Shown piece by piece: positions 43,623 to 53,450 of a stretch of 64,000 nt of DNA. Origin of the DNA: an uncultured Eubacteriales bacterium. Lineage in GTDB: Bacteria > Bacillota > Clostridia > Peptostreptococcales > Anaerovoracaceae. Location of the stretch: positions 1 to 64,000 of the forward strand of contig CACWSO010000007.1 in assembly GCA_902763505.1 (NCBI GenBank), given 5' to 3'. A program made the translations under genes and the position numbers. Below the pieces are notes generated by a model. The model was not told where the DNA came from. It was given only the letters and a program-made list of their open reading frames with translations, and made no database searches. How positions within the stretch are numbered: position 1 is the stretch's first letter; each line of letters starts with the position of its first letter.

Positions 43623-44798
43623 ATGGACTATAAATGTATGAACCCATTTGAATTTACCCTTCCGACGAAGATCATCTTCGGACCGGGATGCGTGAAGGAA
43701 TTGCCGGAAGCCATCCGGGAAATCGGCGGCAAAAAGCCACTTGTCATTACGGACCCCGGCATCCGCAAGGCTGGCATCGACAGAATCGTAACGGACTTGT
43801 TAGATGACGCCGGCATCGAATACGGATTGTTCGATGGCGTCGAAGCCAATCCAAAAGATGTGAACGCAGAAGCTGCTGCAAAAGCAGCGCGTGAAGTTGG
43901 TGCCGATTTTCTGATTGCAGTCGGCGGTGGAAGCCCGATCGACTGCGCTAAGGCGGTCGGCGTTTTGCTTGCCCACGATGCAGAATACATTAAGCCTTAC
44001 GAAGGAAAAACTGCAGCGACACTTCCGAACCCACCGCTCATTACGATTCCGACGACATCGGGAACAGGCAGCGAGATTACATTCTCATCAGTCATCACTG
44101 ATACGAAGAATAAATACAAAATGACCGTCAAGAGTCCATACACTGCAGCGACCACCGCGCTGTGTGATCCGGAGCTGACGCTCACCGTTCCTCCGGCCGT
44201 AACAGCGGCGACAGGTGTGGACGCATTGACCCATTCCATCGAAGGGTTCACGGCAACATGCTCCGAACCGATTGGCGATGCAGCCGCACTCTATTCCATC
44301 GAGCTCATCGCGAAGAACCTCGTCGGAGCATATAAGGATGGATCTGATTTGGGAGCACGTAGCAACATGCTCATGGCCAGCATGCTCGGCGGCATCTCAT
44401 TCAGTCACTCCGACGTCGCCAGTGTCCACTGCATTGCGGAAGCGTTGGGGAGCATGTACGATCTGCCCCATGGAACCTGCAACGCGATCTTCCTGCCGTA
44501 CGTCATGGAGTACAACATGGACTACTGCATCGACCGCTATGCTCGCGTGGCCGCCGCACTCGGCCTTACCTTCGACACAGATGCAGAGGGGGCCGCTAAA
44601 GCAGTCTCTTACGTCAAGCAGCTGACCAAGGATGTAGAGCTTCCGACCTTCGCTTCGCTGGATCCTGATCCTGCCGACTTCCCTGCTCTTGCGCAGATGG
44701 CGTATAACAATGGTTCCAATGGAAGCAATCCGCGTCCAATGGAAGTATCAGATTACGAAGCACTTCTGAAGATTGTTTATGAAGCAGGCAATAAATAA
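43623..44798 (+). CDS. Iron-containing (group III) alcohol dehydrogenase
   Basis: A 391-aa NAD(P)-dependent alcohol dehydrogenase of the Fe-ADH family. Cofactor motif GGGSPID (101-107), and metal ligands D200, H204 (GVDALTHSIEGF), H269 (VHCIAEALGSMYDLPH) and H283. Full family length. GAGGTG precedes the ATG. It is probably co-transcribed with the dehydrogenase 13 bases downstream. It reduces aldehydes or oxidises alcohols in fermentation; the substrate is not evident. Confidence 0.88.
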   Translation: MDYKCMNPFEFTLPTKIIFGPGCVKELPEAIREIGGKKPLVITDPGIRKAGIDRIVTDLLDDAGIEYGLFDGVEANPKDVNAEAAAKAAREVGADFLIAVGGGSPIDCAKAVGVLLAHDAEYIKPYEGKTAATLPNPPLITIPTTSGTGSEITFSSVITDTKNKYKMTVKSPYTAATTALCDPELTLTVPPAVTAATGVDALTHSIEGFTATCSEPIGDAAALYSIELIAKNLVGAYKDGSDLGARSNMLMASMLGGISFSHSDVASVHCIAEALGSMYDLPHGTCNAIFLPYVMEYNMDYCIDRYARVAAALGLTFDTDAEGAAKAVSYVKQLTKDVELPTFASLDPDPADFPALAQMAYNNGSNGSNPRPMEVSDYEALLKIVYEAGNK

Positions 44799-44811
44799 TT
44801 AGGAACGAGAA

Positions 44812-45759
44812 ATGAAAAAACCAATTCACGAATACAAAAAAGTCGCAGTCATCGGCTGCGGCTTTATCGGTTACAGCTGGGGTGTTGCCTTTGCGAGAAA
44901 AGGTCTTGAAACCTGGATGTACAACAGACCATCGAAGACTCTCGACACCGTTGAAGAACGAATGCGCGGAGCACTTCAATTTCTTGCAGAGGAAGGTGTC
45001 ATTTCTGAAGGAGAAATCGACAGTGCTATGAGCAATGTACACATCACAGATGACCTCAGCGCAGCCGTCGATGGCGCGGATTATATTCAGGAATGCCTGT
45101 GGGAGGATATTGAAATCAAACAAGATATCTTCAAAAGGCTGACCGACATGACTGACGAAAATGTTCCCATCGGATCGAGCTGCTCCGGCCTGCGCATCAC
45201 AGATATCGCCGGCAAGGTAACCAATCATCCGGAGCGGTGCATCGTGGCGCACCCGACTAATCCGCCGCACCTGATTCCGTTCATGGAAATCTCCGGCGAC
45301 AATGCGTCACAGGATGTGAAGGATTCTGTCTTTGATTTCTTTGAACAAGTAGTGGGACAGAAGCCGATTCAGTGCAAAGAAGTTTACGGATATGTTTTGA
45401 ACAGATTGCAGCTGTCCCTCGTGCAGGAGGCGCTCTATCTGGTGCAGGAAGACATCTGCAATGTAGAAGCCGTGGAACGCGCCCTTACAGAGGGCCTCGG
45501 TTTAAGATGGGCATTCACCGGTCCGTTCGGCGTGGAAGAACTCAACTCGCCGAACCTCTTCGAAGGGCTCGACAAATACAAAGATTACATGATCGAATTC
45601 TTCACAAAAGAACAGAAAAAAGTCTACGATTACGACGAAGACTTTATCAAAAAATGCGTTGACGGATTCGCGCCGCTCATGGATGGAAAGTCACATGAAG
45701 AATATCTTCTGTGGCGTGACCAGATGGTGACGAGAACCCGCCGGCTCAAAGAGGATTAA
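44812..45759 (+). CDS. 3-hydroxyacyl-CoA dehydrogenase family, lambda-crystallin / L-carnitine dehydrogenase-like
   Basis: A 315-aa NAD-dependent dehydrogenase. N-terminal Rossmann motif VIGCGFIGYSW, active-site HPTNPPHLIPFMEI, and C-terminal GLGLRWAFTGPFGVEELN. The last motif is typical of the CRYL1 / L-gulonate 3-dehydrogenase / L-carnitine dehydrogenase branch rather than the beta-oxidation enzyme. It would oxidise a 3-hydroxy acid in the cytoplasm. It follows the Fe-ADH gene closely with AGGA upstream. Confidence 0.82.
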   Translation: MKKPIHEYKKVAVIGCGFIGYSWGVAFARKGLETWMYNRPSKTLDTVEERMRGALQFLAEEGVISEGEIDSAMSNVHITDDLSAAVDGADYIQECLWEDIEIKQDIFKRLTDMTDENVPIGSSCSGLRITDIAGKVTNHPERCIVAHPTNPPHLIPFMEISGDNASQDVKDSVFDFFEQVVGQKPIQCKEVYGYVLNRLQLSLVQEALYLVQEDICNVEAVERALTEGLGLRWAFTGPFGVEELNSPNLFEGLDKYKDYMIEFFTKEQKKVYDYDEDFIKKCVDGFAPLMDGKSHEEYLLWRDQMVTRTRRLKED

Positions 45760-45777
45760 CCTCGCGGCTGCGAAGTA

Positions 45778-47538
45778 TTATACTACCCAGAAGCGTGCGA
45801 AGTATTCATCGTACAGCTCCTTGAATGCGCTTTGTTCTTCTTCTGTTTTTAACTCTCTGTCATGGGTACTCAGCTCGAGTCCATTCATTCTCTGCAGCAG
45901 ATGCTGACAGACATTGTTGCAGTGGTCGGAAATACGTTCGATATCCGTAAGCATTTCGATGAAGGATACGCCGCGTTCTACGGTGCATGTTCCCTCCTTC
46001 AGTCTGACGGCATGGTTGACCTTCATCATGTCTACCATATCGTCAACGACCTCTTCTAACGCTTCCACTCTCAGAACGAGATTCGGATCTTCTGTTTCAT
46101 ACGCTTTCGAAGTCATAGTCAGAATCTCGTTGATCGTATTCTTCAGGCAATTGAACTCAACCATGCTCTCGTCGGAATATCTTTCGCCATCGTTGTGCAT
46201 GATCTCGGCTTCTTCTGCCAGATTGTCAACATGGTCGCCGATACGTTCCATATCTCCGACCGTATGCAACAGTTCTGTTGCGAAGATGTTCTGCCTTGCA
46301 CTGAGTGGACGTTCGGTAATGTGGACGATGTATTCGCCGAGCACTGTTTCGGTCTTATCGAGGAATGCCTCGTTATCATTTATGATATCTCGTTTATCAT
46401 CTTCATATTTATCAACAAGTCCGCATGCAACATTGAAGCTCTCTCTTCCGGTATCGGACATGATGTTGATGACTTTTCTGCACTGTTCGAGGGCAACGTT
46501 TGGTGTGTCGAGGAATCTTGAATCCAGCATTGCCAGTTCTTCGTCCATCTTTGTGTATCCGCCTTCATCCTTAACGATTTTTGAAGCCAGTCTGATGAGT
46601 GGATTGATAAACGGAAGAAAGATGACCGCTACAACAATATTGAACAATGTATGGAAGTTGGCGACATCACCCATGTTGACGGTATCGTTCCAAAAATCAA
46701 ATCCGATGATGCCCTGGTAGAGATAGATGACAACCAGGAAGATGATAGACCCCAGAACGCACATGGTTACATCGATGGAGACGGCTCTCTTAGCGTCTCT
46801 GTTTACGCCGATGCTGGCCAGCAGAACGGTAACGCACTTGCCCAGGTTGCATCCGATTGCAATCGGAGCAGCCATCGCGAAGGTAACAACCCCTGTGGAA
46901 GCTGTCGCCTGCAGAACACCGACTGCTGCGGAAGAACTCTGCAGGAGAACTGTAACTGCCATTCCAACGGCTACGCCCAGGAACGGATTCTCAAACAGCG
47001 TGAACAGTTTGCTGAACTCTTCTGATTCTGCCATCGGCGCGAAGCTGTTCTGCATCAAGGTCATGCCCATGAACAGGATACCCAGTCCCATGAAGATTCC
47101 TGTCTTGTCCTTCAAGGACTGCCGCTTGGACATGAGCAGAATAAACGCACTGACGACGATGAGGATCGGTGCGAATGTGGATGGCTTCAGCAGCATCAGG
47201 AAAATGTTGTCGCCGCTGATGTCGCCCATTCGAAGGATCTGCGCTGTAATCGTCGTACCGATGTTTGCTCCCATGATGACCGGGACGCCCTGCGCCAGTT
47301 TCAAGATTCCCGCGTTGAGAAAACCAACGACCATAATGATCGTCGCAGCGGAACTCTGGATGACTGCTGTAACGCCGGCTCCAAGGGCAACGCCCTTCGC
47401 CTTGTTGCTCGTCAGTTTTTCCAGGATCTTCTCCATCTTGGCGCCGGCAGCGCTCTCAAGAGAGTTACCCATTAATTTCATGCCGTACAGGAACATTCCG
47501 ATTCCGCCCAGCATCATTAGCACTGATTCAAATGTCAA
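45778..47538 (-). CDS. Na/Pi-cotransporter family protein with PhoU-like C-terminus, TTG start
   Basis: A 586-aa membrane protein. Two inverted NptA repeats carry QSSAAT and QSSSAAVG motifs (about residues 60 and 200) with about nine helices to residue ~310, followed by a cytoplasmic PhoU-like helical domain (about 340-565). It imports phosphate with Na+ or regulates its flux. The start codon is TTG at 47538, overlapping the kinase stop TGA, with AAGGGGG upstream. Together with the PhoB- and PhoR-like genes just upstream it forms a phosphate-response cassette. Confidence 0.88.
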   Translation of the reverse strand: MTFESVLMMLGGIGMFLYGMKLMGNSLESAAGAKMEKILEKLTSNKAKGVALGAGVTAVIQSSAATIIMVVGFLNAGILKLAQGVPVIMGANIGTTITAQILRMGDISGDNIFLMLLKPSTFAPILIVVSAFILLMSKRQSLKDKTGIFMGLGILFMGMTLMQNSFAPMAESEEFSKLFTLFENPFLGVAVGMAVTVLLQSSSAAVGVLQATASTGVVTFAMAAPIAIGCNLGKCVTVLLASIGVNRDAKRAVSIDVTMCVLGSIIFLVVIYLYQGIIGFDFWNDTVNMGDVANFHTLFNIVVAVIFLPFINPLIRLASKIVKDEGGYTKMDEELAMLDSRFLDTPNVALEQCRKVINIMSDTGRESFNVACGLVDKYEDDKRDIINDNEAFLDKTETVLGEYIVHITERPLSARQNIFATELLHTVGDMERIGDHVDNLAEEAEIMHNDGERYSDESMVEFNCLKNTINEILTMTSKAYETEDPNLVLRVEALEEVVDDMVDMMKVNHAVRLKEGTCTVERGVSFIEMLTDIERISDHCNNVCQHLLQRMNGLELSTHDRELKTEEEQSAFKELYDEYFARFWVV

Positions 47539-48299
47539 TTGTTTGCCCCCTTAGGAAAAGTTATTGTGATAGTTGTACCATATTTCGGCGCGCTTACCAA
47601 ATGTATTTCGCCATTATGGATTGCTGTCGCATGTTTCACGATTGAAAGTCCGAGGCCAGTGCCTCCAACTTCTTTGGAATGACTTTTATCCACTCTGTAA
47701 AACCGTTCAAATACTCTCTCCTGCTGGTCGAGTGATATCCCGATTCCACTGTCGTTGACTGTCAGCACCGTGCGGTCGCGAAAATCATTGACGTCGACCT
47801 TAACACTGCCTTTTGGATTGTTGTATTTAATCCCGTTTTCACAGAGATTATAAACGATGAGACTGAGAAGCTGTGAGTACCCGTTGATCACACTCGATTC
47901 ACCGGTCAGCTCCAACGTAACGCCTGCTGCTGCGGCCTCCTCTTCCAGAGAATCTACTGCTCTGGCAGCAATTTCGTAGAGATTCACATCTTCTCTGATC
48001 ATGTCTTCCATGCCCTCATCGAGATGAGATAATTCCAGAATGTCATTGACCAGCGTGATCATTCTCTGCGACTCAGAATAGATGCGTTCCGCAAACTGCT
48101 GAACATCTTCTTCCTTAACCATACCACTTTTGAGAAGTTCTGCGTAACCGGAGATCGACTGCAGCGGTGTCTTCAATTCGTGAGAAACATTCGCTGTGAA
48201 TTCCTGTCTCATTTTCTCCGCTTCACGCTGCGCTTTGCTTCTCTCCTCGGAAGCGATTCTTTTAGAGATGCGTTCATAGATAAAGTTCTTTTTTTCCAT
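47535..48299 (-). CDS. PhoR-like histidine kinase lacking a sensor and membrane region
   Basis: A 254-aa soluble kinase: a short coiled helix (1-30), the HisKA domain with H40 in NVSHELKTPLQ, and a HATPase domain with N-box LCENGIKYN, DSGIGI and GGTGLGLSIVKH. PhoR-type kinases usually have membrane helices and PAS/HAMP domains before the HisKA domain; none are present, and the regulator ends only 10 bases upstream, leaving no room for them. Input may come from the PhoU-like domain of the downstream transporter. No good Shine-Dalgarno, so translation is probably coupled. Confidence 0.83.
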   Translation of the reverse strand: MEKKNFIYERISKRIASEERSKAQREAEKMRQEFTANVSHELKTPLQSISGYAELLKSGMVKEEDVQQFAERIYSESQRMITLVNDILELSHLDEGMEDMIREDVNLYEIAARAVDSLEEEAAAAGVTLELTGESSVINGYSQLLSLIVYNLCENGIKYNNPKGSVKVDVNDFRDRTVLTVNDSGIGISLDQQERVFERFYRVDKSHSKEVGGTGLGLSIVKHATAIHNGEIHLVSAPKYGTTITITFPKGANN

Positions 48300-48309
48300 A
48301 ATACGTCAC

Positions 48310-48993
48310 TTATTCAATACTGCCAAGTCTATATCCAACGCCGCGGACTGTCTCTATATATTTGCCGCACTTTTTCAGTTTTGTTCGGAGTGTTCCAATA
48401 TGAACATCGACCGTCCTGGTCTCTCCAACATAATCGATACCCCAGATATTTGAAAGGAGTGTTTCTCTTGTGAATACATGTTCCGGGTTCTTCATAAACA
48501 ACTTCAACAACTCGAACTCTTTCAGTGTCAGAATGACATCCTCACCGTCGACCGACACTTTGTGAGCCGGGATGTTCAGACTGAGTCTTCCGATTTCAAT
48601 GATCGGTTCTTCCTCCACCGCCGCGCCTGTGCGTCTGAGGACGGCGTTGACTCTGGCAATCATCTCCATCATGCCGAACGGTTTGGTCAGAAAATCGTCC
48701 GCGCCTGTATCAAGTCCTATAACTTTATCAAACTCCGTTCCTTTGGCTGTAGCCATGATGACCGGAATCTTTTTTGTGGCGGGATCCGCCTTGAGCTTCT
48801 GCAGGATCACCATGCCGTCTTCCCCCGGAAGCATAATGTCGAGCATGATGAGCTGCGGCTTTTCATCTTCATTCTGAATCGCCTCAAACAGCTCGCTGCC
48901 GTCGTTGAATCCGCGTGCTTCAAACCCTGATGTTCGGAGCGCGTATATCATTAAATCTCTGATGGAAATATCGTCTTCTACGCAGAATATCAT
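48310..48993 (-). CDS. PhoB/OmpR-type response regulator
   Basis: A 227-aa regulator with receiver domain (phosphoacceptor D52 in IMLDIMLPG, Lys in LTKPFG) and OmpR winged helix (LTLKEFELLKL, VDVHIGTLRTKL, VRGVGYRLG). First gene of the cassette with the short kinase and the Na/Pi protein; a promoter TTGCCC-N17-TATAAT lies at 49038-49066. It probably responds to phosphate limitation. Confidence 0.88.
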   Translation of the reverse strand: MIFCVEDDISIRDLMIYALRTSGFEARGFNDGSELFEAIQNEDEKPQLIMLDIMLPGEDGMVILQKLKADPATKKIPVIMATAKGTEFDKVIGLDTGADDFLTKPFGMMEMIARVNAVLRRTGAAVEEEPIIEIGRLSLNIPAHKVSVDGEDVILTLKEFELLKLFMKNPEHVFTRETLLSNIWGIDYVGETRTVDVHIGTLRTKLKKCGKYIETVRGVGYRLGSIE

Positions 48994-49037
48994 TTTTTAT
49001 CTCACCTCATGCATAATGCCCGTGAGTTTATAATACT

Positions 49038-49066
49038 ATTATAAATTCAAATGGAATGACGGGCAA
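49038..49066 (-). promoter_or_regulatory. Promoter of the PhoB-PhoR-NptA cassette
   Basis: On the minus strand TTGCCC (49061-49066), 17-bp spacer, TATAAT (49038-49043). I see no repeated Pho-box array. Confidence 0.6.
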
Positions 49067-49075
49067 TTGTAAAAT

Positions 49076-50035
49076 CTATGTAAAACGAGCCTTCTCTACC
49101 TGCCGGGCTGCAATGTAATCCTTGATGATTTCTCTGGCCTCATCCATTGGATACTCATAGAATTCCTCCTTGATCTGCTTCAGGCGTGCATACTCTTTGC
49201 GGTGCTGGAGCGGTGTCGTACGCCAGTGCATTTTGAACGCACGGTAGAAGTATTTCTCCGATGAGAAACCTGCCATCGCAGAGATTTCACCAACAGGAAG
49301 ATCTGTTTCCAAAAGCAGATGTTCCGCATAAAAACACCTGAAATAATTCACCGCTTCCGAAAACGAATGGAATGTGGTCCGCTTCATAAAGCTTGAAATG
49401 TAGGATGGATTAAGATATATGATCTTTGACAGTTCGGCTATCGTCGTCTTCCTGCGGTAATTATTCAGAATGTATTTAACAATCATTCGGAACCGGTCCG
49501 CATACTTGTCTTCTCCCTCAATATAATCATCTGCGATGGAAAACCAGGAGAATCTTCTCATGAGAATATCCACAAGATTCAGATGGATGTCCTCGCAAAT
49601 AGTTGCTTTTTCTTCCCATTGCCCTGCTGCTGTATATATAGCCGCGAGCAGCATGTCGCAGACACGCTGCACGTCATTCGGATGTCTTATGAAATTCGGA
49701 TGTGTCGTGCATGAAAAGATTGTTTCAAACAATTCATCATGCGTGTAATCCGGATGGCTCAAATCTATGTGCACAATCATGCAGAGGTTATCTTTTTCTG
49801 CCATAACATTGTGCGCATCGTCCCTATCAAAAGTCACGAGATCTCCTGTCCCCAAATGCAATTCGTCATGAGCGATACGCCCCCAGACATGACCTTGCAG
49901 ACAATACAGCATCTCCACCGCGTCATTATGCCTGTGGGGCTGGATATGACGGATGTTCATAAGCTGCACTTGCAGTCCGGTTCCGGGCATATAGTCTGGT
50001 TTTATTGTTTCGCAGAGACTCGTTTGCTTTCTCAT
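49076..50035 (-). CDS. AraC-family transcriptional regulator
   Basis: A 319-aa regulator: N-terminal cupin-like sensor (HRHNDAVEMLYCLQG, about 30-110), a middle helical region, and a C-terminal AraC double helix-turn-helix (about 185-290; ISAMAGFSSEKYFYRAFKMHWRTTP). Divergent from the amidohydrolase-permease pair, it probably controls them in response to their substrate. No strong Shine-Dalgarno precedes the ATG at 50035. Confidence 0.86.
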   Translation of the reverse strand: MRKQTSLCETIKPDYMPGTGLQVQLMNIRHIQPHRHNDAVEMLYCLQGHVWGRIAHDELHLGTGDLVTFDRDDAHNVMAEKDNLCMIVHIDLSHPDYTHDELFETIFSCTTHPNFIRHPNDVQRVCDMLLAAIYTAAGQWEEKATICEDIHLNLVDILMRRFSWFSIADDYIEGEDKYADRFRMIVKYILNNYRRKTTIAELSKIIYLNPSYISSFMKRTTFHSFSEAVNYFRCFYAEHLLLETDLPVGEISAMAGFSSEKYFYRAFKMHWRTTPLQHRKEYARLKQIKEEFYEYPMDEAREIIKDYIAARQVEKARFT

Positions 50036-50075
50036 TAAACTAATTTGTTTTTACTGGTCAAATTCTTAAGTATTC

Positions 50076-50089
50076 AGACAAAATTGTCT
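50076..50089. promoter_or_regulatory. Candidate operator palindrome between araC-like and amidohydrolase genes
   Basis: AGACAA-AA-TTGTCT, an inverted repeat in the 162-base divergent intergenic region. AraC proteins more often bind direct repeats, so its role is uncertain. Confidence 0.3.
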
Positions 50090-50197
50090 ATAAAAAAGGT
50101 ATTTTTTCTTATTTTGCTAGATATTATCATAAAACTGTAAAGAAATAAAGTGCTTTAACTAGAATAGTATGCGTGAAATCATGCGGAGGACAGAGAT

Positions 50198-51898
50198 ATG
50201 AATGCACCTGAATTGATTTTGACAAACGGGAAAGTATATTCCGTAACACTGGATGATGAAATCATCCGCGGTGATGCCGTCGCTGTGAAAGACGGAAAGA
50301 TTTTCAAAGTCGGTACCGCTGAGGAAATCATGGCGCTGGCAGACAGCGGAACACAGATCATCGACTGCCACGGCAACACCATATTGCCTGGTCTTTGCGA
50401 TGCGCATTGCCACCCTTCTATCGCTGCAGCGTCAATGGCGGGGGCAGATCTGTTCGGCGTCTACCGCGAAGAAGGTCAGAGTGCCGATGAAGTCATCGAT
50501 ATTCTAATGGGGAAACTGAAAGAATACATTGACGCAAATCCGGATAAGGAAGTCATCCGAGGCACCGGCTGGGTTTATCAGATTTTCAACCCTGCGGAGC
50601 GGATGCCGACGAGACATGATATCGACAAAATATGCGCTGACAAACCAGTCATTCTCGAATCCTTCTGCCAGCACAACCTTTGGGCAAACACGAAAGCAAT
50701 TGAAATCGCAGGGGTAGATGAAAACACGCCAGATACGAAGATCGGCTGCATCTATAGAGAAGAAAACGGCTATCCGCAAGGTGTGTTCAGTGATCCCGAA
50801 GCCATGGAATACATCAAGATGGGCGTCCCGGGATACGACCTCAGCGTAGAAGAGTATAAGCAGTCCATTCTTTGGTATCAGCATGAATGTGCGAACCGCT
50901 ACGGCGTGACATTCGTACAGGACTGCATGTGCAGCGACAATGCGAGAGAGGCTTATCGGCAGCTTGCCGAAGAAGGAAAGCTAACCATCAGATTGCGTGC
51001 CGTATACCACTTAAAACCTGAGAGCTACGAACAGCAGATGCCGGAATTCATCGCGCGCAAAGGCACCGACAACGTTGGCAACGATTTTCGCATCGACACC
51101 GTTAAGATGTTTGCAGAAGGAAACTTCTGCATGATAGACGGGTTCCTGCCGGAATACTGTGATGCTCTTGGCGTACCGCACGATTTCAATGGACCGCTTT
51201 ACTGGCCGGACGATATCTTCGTTGAGTATGCTGCAAAGGCAATGGAAGCAGGTTTCAATGTTCACGTACACGCTATGGGCGACGGCTCCGTCAAGCAGAG
51301 CGCCGAGTGCCTTGCGAAGGCGCAGCACATCGCTGGTAAACAACCGAGAAATATCATCGCTCATGTGATGCTTACACCAGACGAAACCGCAGAACTGATG
51401 GGCAAAGAAAAGATTATCGCAAACTGCCAGCCGACATGGATGATGCTCGAGTCAGACGTTTCCGGTGAAATTGAAATGTTCGGTGCAGAGAAGGCGCTGC
51501 AATCTTACCCATTCAGAAAGTTCATCGACAACGGCGTAACGGTTGCCTTTGGAACGGACTTCCCTGTCACGCCTCCGCCTGACACGATGCAGGAAATCTG
51601 TGTTGCCATGACGAGAAAAATCACGCCGGGATCCATCGGATACGACAAATTCAAAGGCCAGAAACTCGGTGATGAGGAACCGGCAACACTGGCAGAAGCA
51701 GTCAAGGCGTTGAGCATCAATGGCGCATTCCAGATGTTCGGAGAAGATTTTACCGGTTCCATTGAAGAAGGTAAGTCCGCGGAACTCGTTGTGTTGGATG
51801 CTGATCTCGAGAACACACCAGCGGAAGATATCTACGCCATTAAAATTGACAAAACGATTTTCAAAGGCAAGGTCGTCTTTGACTTAGCCTCGGAATAA
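50198..51898 (+). CDS. YtcJ-like metal-dependent amidohydrolase
   Basis: A 566-aa amidohydrolase of the YtcJ/exoenzyme-regulatory (AepA) group. The N-terminal beta domain (LILTNGKVYSV) leads to metal ligands in DAHCHP and later His residues (VHVHAMGDG, IAHVML) and the terminal Asp in FGTDFPV. It would hydrolyse an amide or cyclic amide. GGAGG is placed 8 bases before the ATG. A permease follows 53 bases downstream, and an AraC regulator is divergent: a self-contained uptake and hydrolysis unit for one unidentified compound. Confidence 0.84.
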   Translation: MNAPELILTNGKVYSVTLDDEIIRGDAVAVKDGKIFKVGTAEEIMALADSGTQIIDCHGNTILPGLCDAHCHPSIAAASMAGADLFGVYREEGQSADEVIDILMGKLKEYIDANPDKEVIRGTGWVYQIFNPAERMPTRHDIDKICADKPVILESFCQHNLWANTKAIEIAGVDENTPDTKIGCIYREENGYPQGVFSDPEAMEYIKMGVPGYDLSVEEYKQSILWYQHECANRYGVTFVQDCMCSDNAREAYRQLAEEGKLTIRLRAVYHLKPESYEQQMPEFIARKGTDNVGNDFRIDTVKMFAEGNFCMIDGFLPEYCDALGVPHDFNGPLYWPDDIFVEYAAKAMEAGFNVHVHAMGDGSVKQSAECLAKAQHIAGKQPRNIIAHVMLTPDETAELMGKEKIIANCQPTWMMLESDVSGEIEMFGAEKALQSYPFRKFIDNGVTVAFGTDFPVTPPPDTMQEICVAMTRKITPGSIGYDKFKGQKLGDEEPATLAEAVKALSINGAFQMFGEDFTGSIEEGKSAELVVLDADLENTPAEDIYAIKIDKTIFKGKVVFDLASE

Positions 51899-51951
51899 TA
51901 CAAGACATCATTATCATCAAATGTTAAGCGTGAAAGGAAAGGAGAGCTGTT

Positions 51952-53364
51952 ATGGAAGAAAAAGAAGTAATGGCTGAAGCAACGGCTGCGGAAAGCACCG
52001 TGCAACAGGGCGCCCATACGGAAATGGACCGAGTCCTGTCGACGAAGGACATGGTCGTTCAGGGTATGGCGTGGCTTTGTCCGGCCTGCATCGTAATGTA
52101 CTACGGCATTATCAATGAGGCGTCCGGCGGAGCATTCCCACTGGTAACACTCATTGCAGGTCTGGTTATGTTCATGGCTGCCTTTGGATATGCCAACATG
52201 GGTAAGAAATATACACAAGGTGGTTCTGTTTACACCTACGTAGGCGGCACCTTCGGACCAAGGCTCGGATTCATGTCCGGATGGCTGATGATTCTGGACT
52301 ACTTCCTGATGCCTATGATCTGCTATCTGACAAGCGGACTGTATCTGCACATTTTGTTCCCGGCAATTTCGGCGAACATCTTCACAGTCCTGACGATTAT
52401 ATTCGTATTTATCTGCAACTACATCGGCGTCAAAGTGGCGACGCTCGTCAATGCGATCAACGTCATCGTGCCGATACTGATGCTGATTATCACAATCATT
52501 TGGATCATCAAGTTCGTACTGACAGACGCGCCGCAGTCGACAGGAACCTTCCTCAGCATGAAGGCGTTCATGTCACCGGATACGATCAAGTGGGCAGGCG
52601 TGCTCCAGAGTGCGGCAGTCATGTGCGAACTGTTCATCGGATTTGATATCGCGACGACTCTGGCTGGCGAAGCAAAGAATCCAACCAAAACAGTCCCAAG
52701 AGCTGTTATCATCATCGTTGTTTACACACTGGTCAGCTTCTTCCTGACAGCGTATCTGTTCAACTGCGGATGGGTTTATGAGGATGGAATGCTCAACGAT
52801 CCAAACACTGCAATTACAGAGTACTACGTCTATCTGGGACTTGGCTGGATGAATCTGGTGTTCGTTCCAATCAATACGATTGCCTGCATCGGATGTTGCA
52901 TCGCAGGAAACATTTCCTCATCCAGAATCCTCTACAACATGGCGAGAGACGGATTCCTGCCGAAGAAGTTCTTTGGTTTCATTCACCCGAAGCACAAGAC
53001 GCCATCCTTCAACATCGCTCTGGCAGGCGTTGCCGGCCTCTCTGCACTGCTCTTCCAGGGACAGGTTATGGATGCGGCGAACCTCTGCAGCTTCGGCGGA
53101 CTGCTTGGTATGGTCCTCGTAAATGTCTGCGTCATCGGTTCATACTGGTATAAGGACAAGCGCAGAGGGACCAAGAACTTCCTAAGATACGTCCTCATGC
53201 CGGGCGCTGCAGCTGCGTGCACACTCTTCCTGTGGTGCCAGCTTTCCGCCATGGCGAAGATCGTAGGTTTCTCATTCCTGGCACTTGGCGCCATCATCCT
53301 CGGCATCAAGACCAAGGGCTTCAAAGAGATGCCTCCTGAAATGGACTTCAGTGAAGCTGAATAA
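51952..53364 (+). CDS. APC-family amino acid permease
   Basis: A 470-aa transporter with 12 predicted helices, of the amino acid-polyamine-organocation superfamily. Motifs GMAWLCPACIVMYYGIINEASGG near helix 1 (shown split by function only), YTQGGSVYTYVGGTFGPRLG at helix 2-3, and FIGFDIATTLAGEAKNPTKT at helix 6-7. AAAGGAGAG precedes the ATG. Operon with the amidohydrolase; it likely imports that enzyme's substrate or exports its product. Confidence 0.86.
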   Translation: MEEKEVMAEATAAESTVQQGAHTEMDRVLSTKDMVVQGMAWLCPACIVMYYGIINEASGGAFPLVTLIAGLVMFMAAFGYANMGKKYTQGGSVYTYVGGTFGPRLGFMSGWLMILDYFLMPMICYLTSGLYLHILFPAISANIFTVLTIIFVFICNYIGVKVATLVNAINVIVPILMLIITIIWIIKFVLTDAPQSTGTFLSMKAFMSPDTIKWAGVLQSAAVMCELFIGFDIATTLAGEAKNPTKTVPRAVIIIVVYTLVSFFLTAYLFNCGWVYEDGMLNDPNTAITEYYVYLGLGWMNLVFVPINTIACIGCCIAGNISSSRILYNMARDGFLPKKFFGFIHPKHKTPSFNIALAGVAGLSALLFQGQVMDAANLCSFGGLLGMVLVNVCVIGSYWYKDKRRGTKNFLRYVLMPGAAAACTLFLWCQLSAMAKIVGFSFLALGAIILGIKTKGFKEMPPEMDFSEAE

Positions 53365-53399
53365 TACAAAGGCAATACAAATAAAACAACTCCACTATA

Positions 53400-53431
53400 A
53401 AATCCCCGCGTCATAGGATGCGGGGATTTTT
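53400..53431. terminator. Bidirectional intrinsic terminator
   Basis: AAATCCCCGC (53400-53409) pairs perfectly with GCGGGGATTT (53420-53429), followed by TT. It lies between the convergent permease and FAD-oxidoreductase genes. Confidence 0.88.
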
Positions 53432-53450
53432 CTCTGTATTTTTCATTTGG

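Noticed and set aside
49018..49064. GCCCGT...ACGGGC as a terminator after the AraC gene
   Set aside because: The loop is over 30 bases and the sequence coincides with the promoter of the PhoB-like gene.
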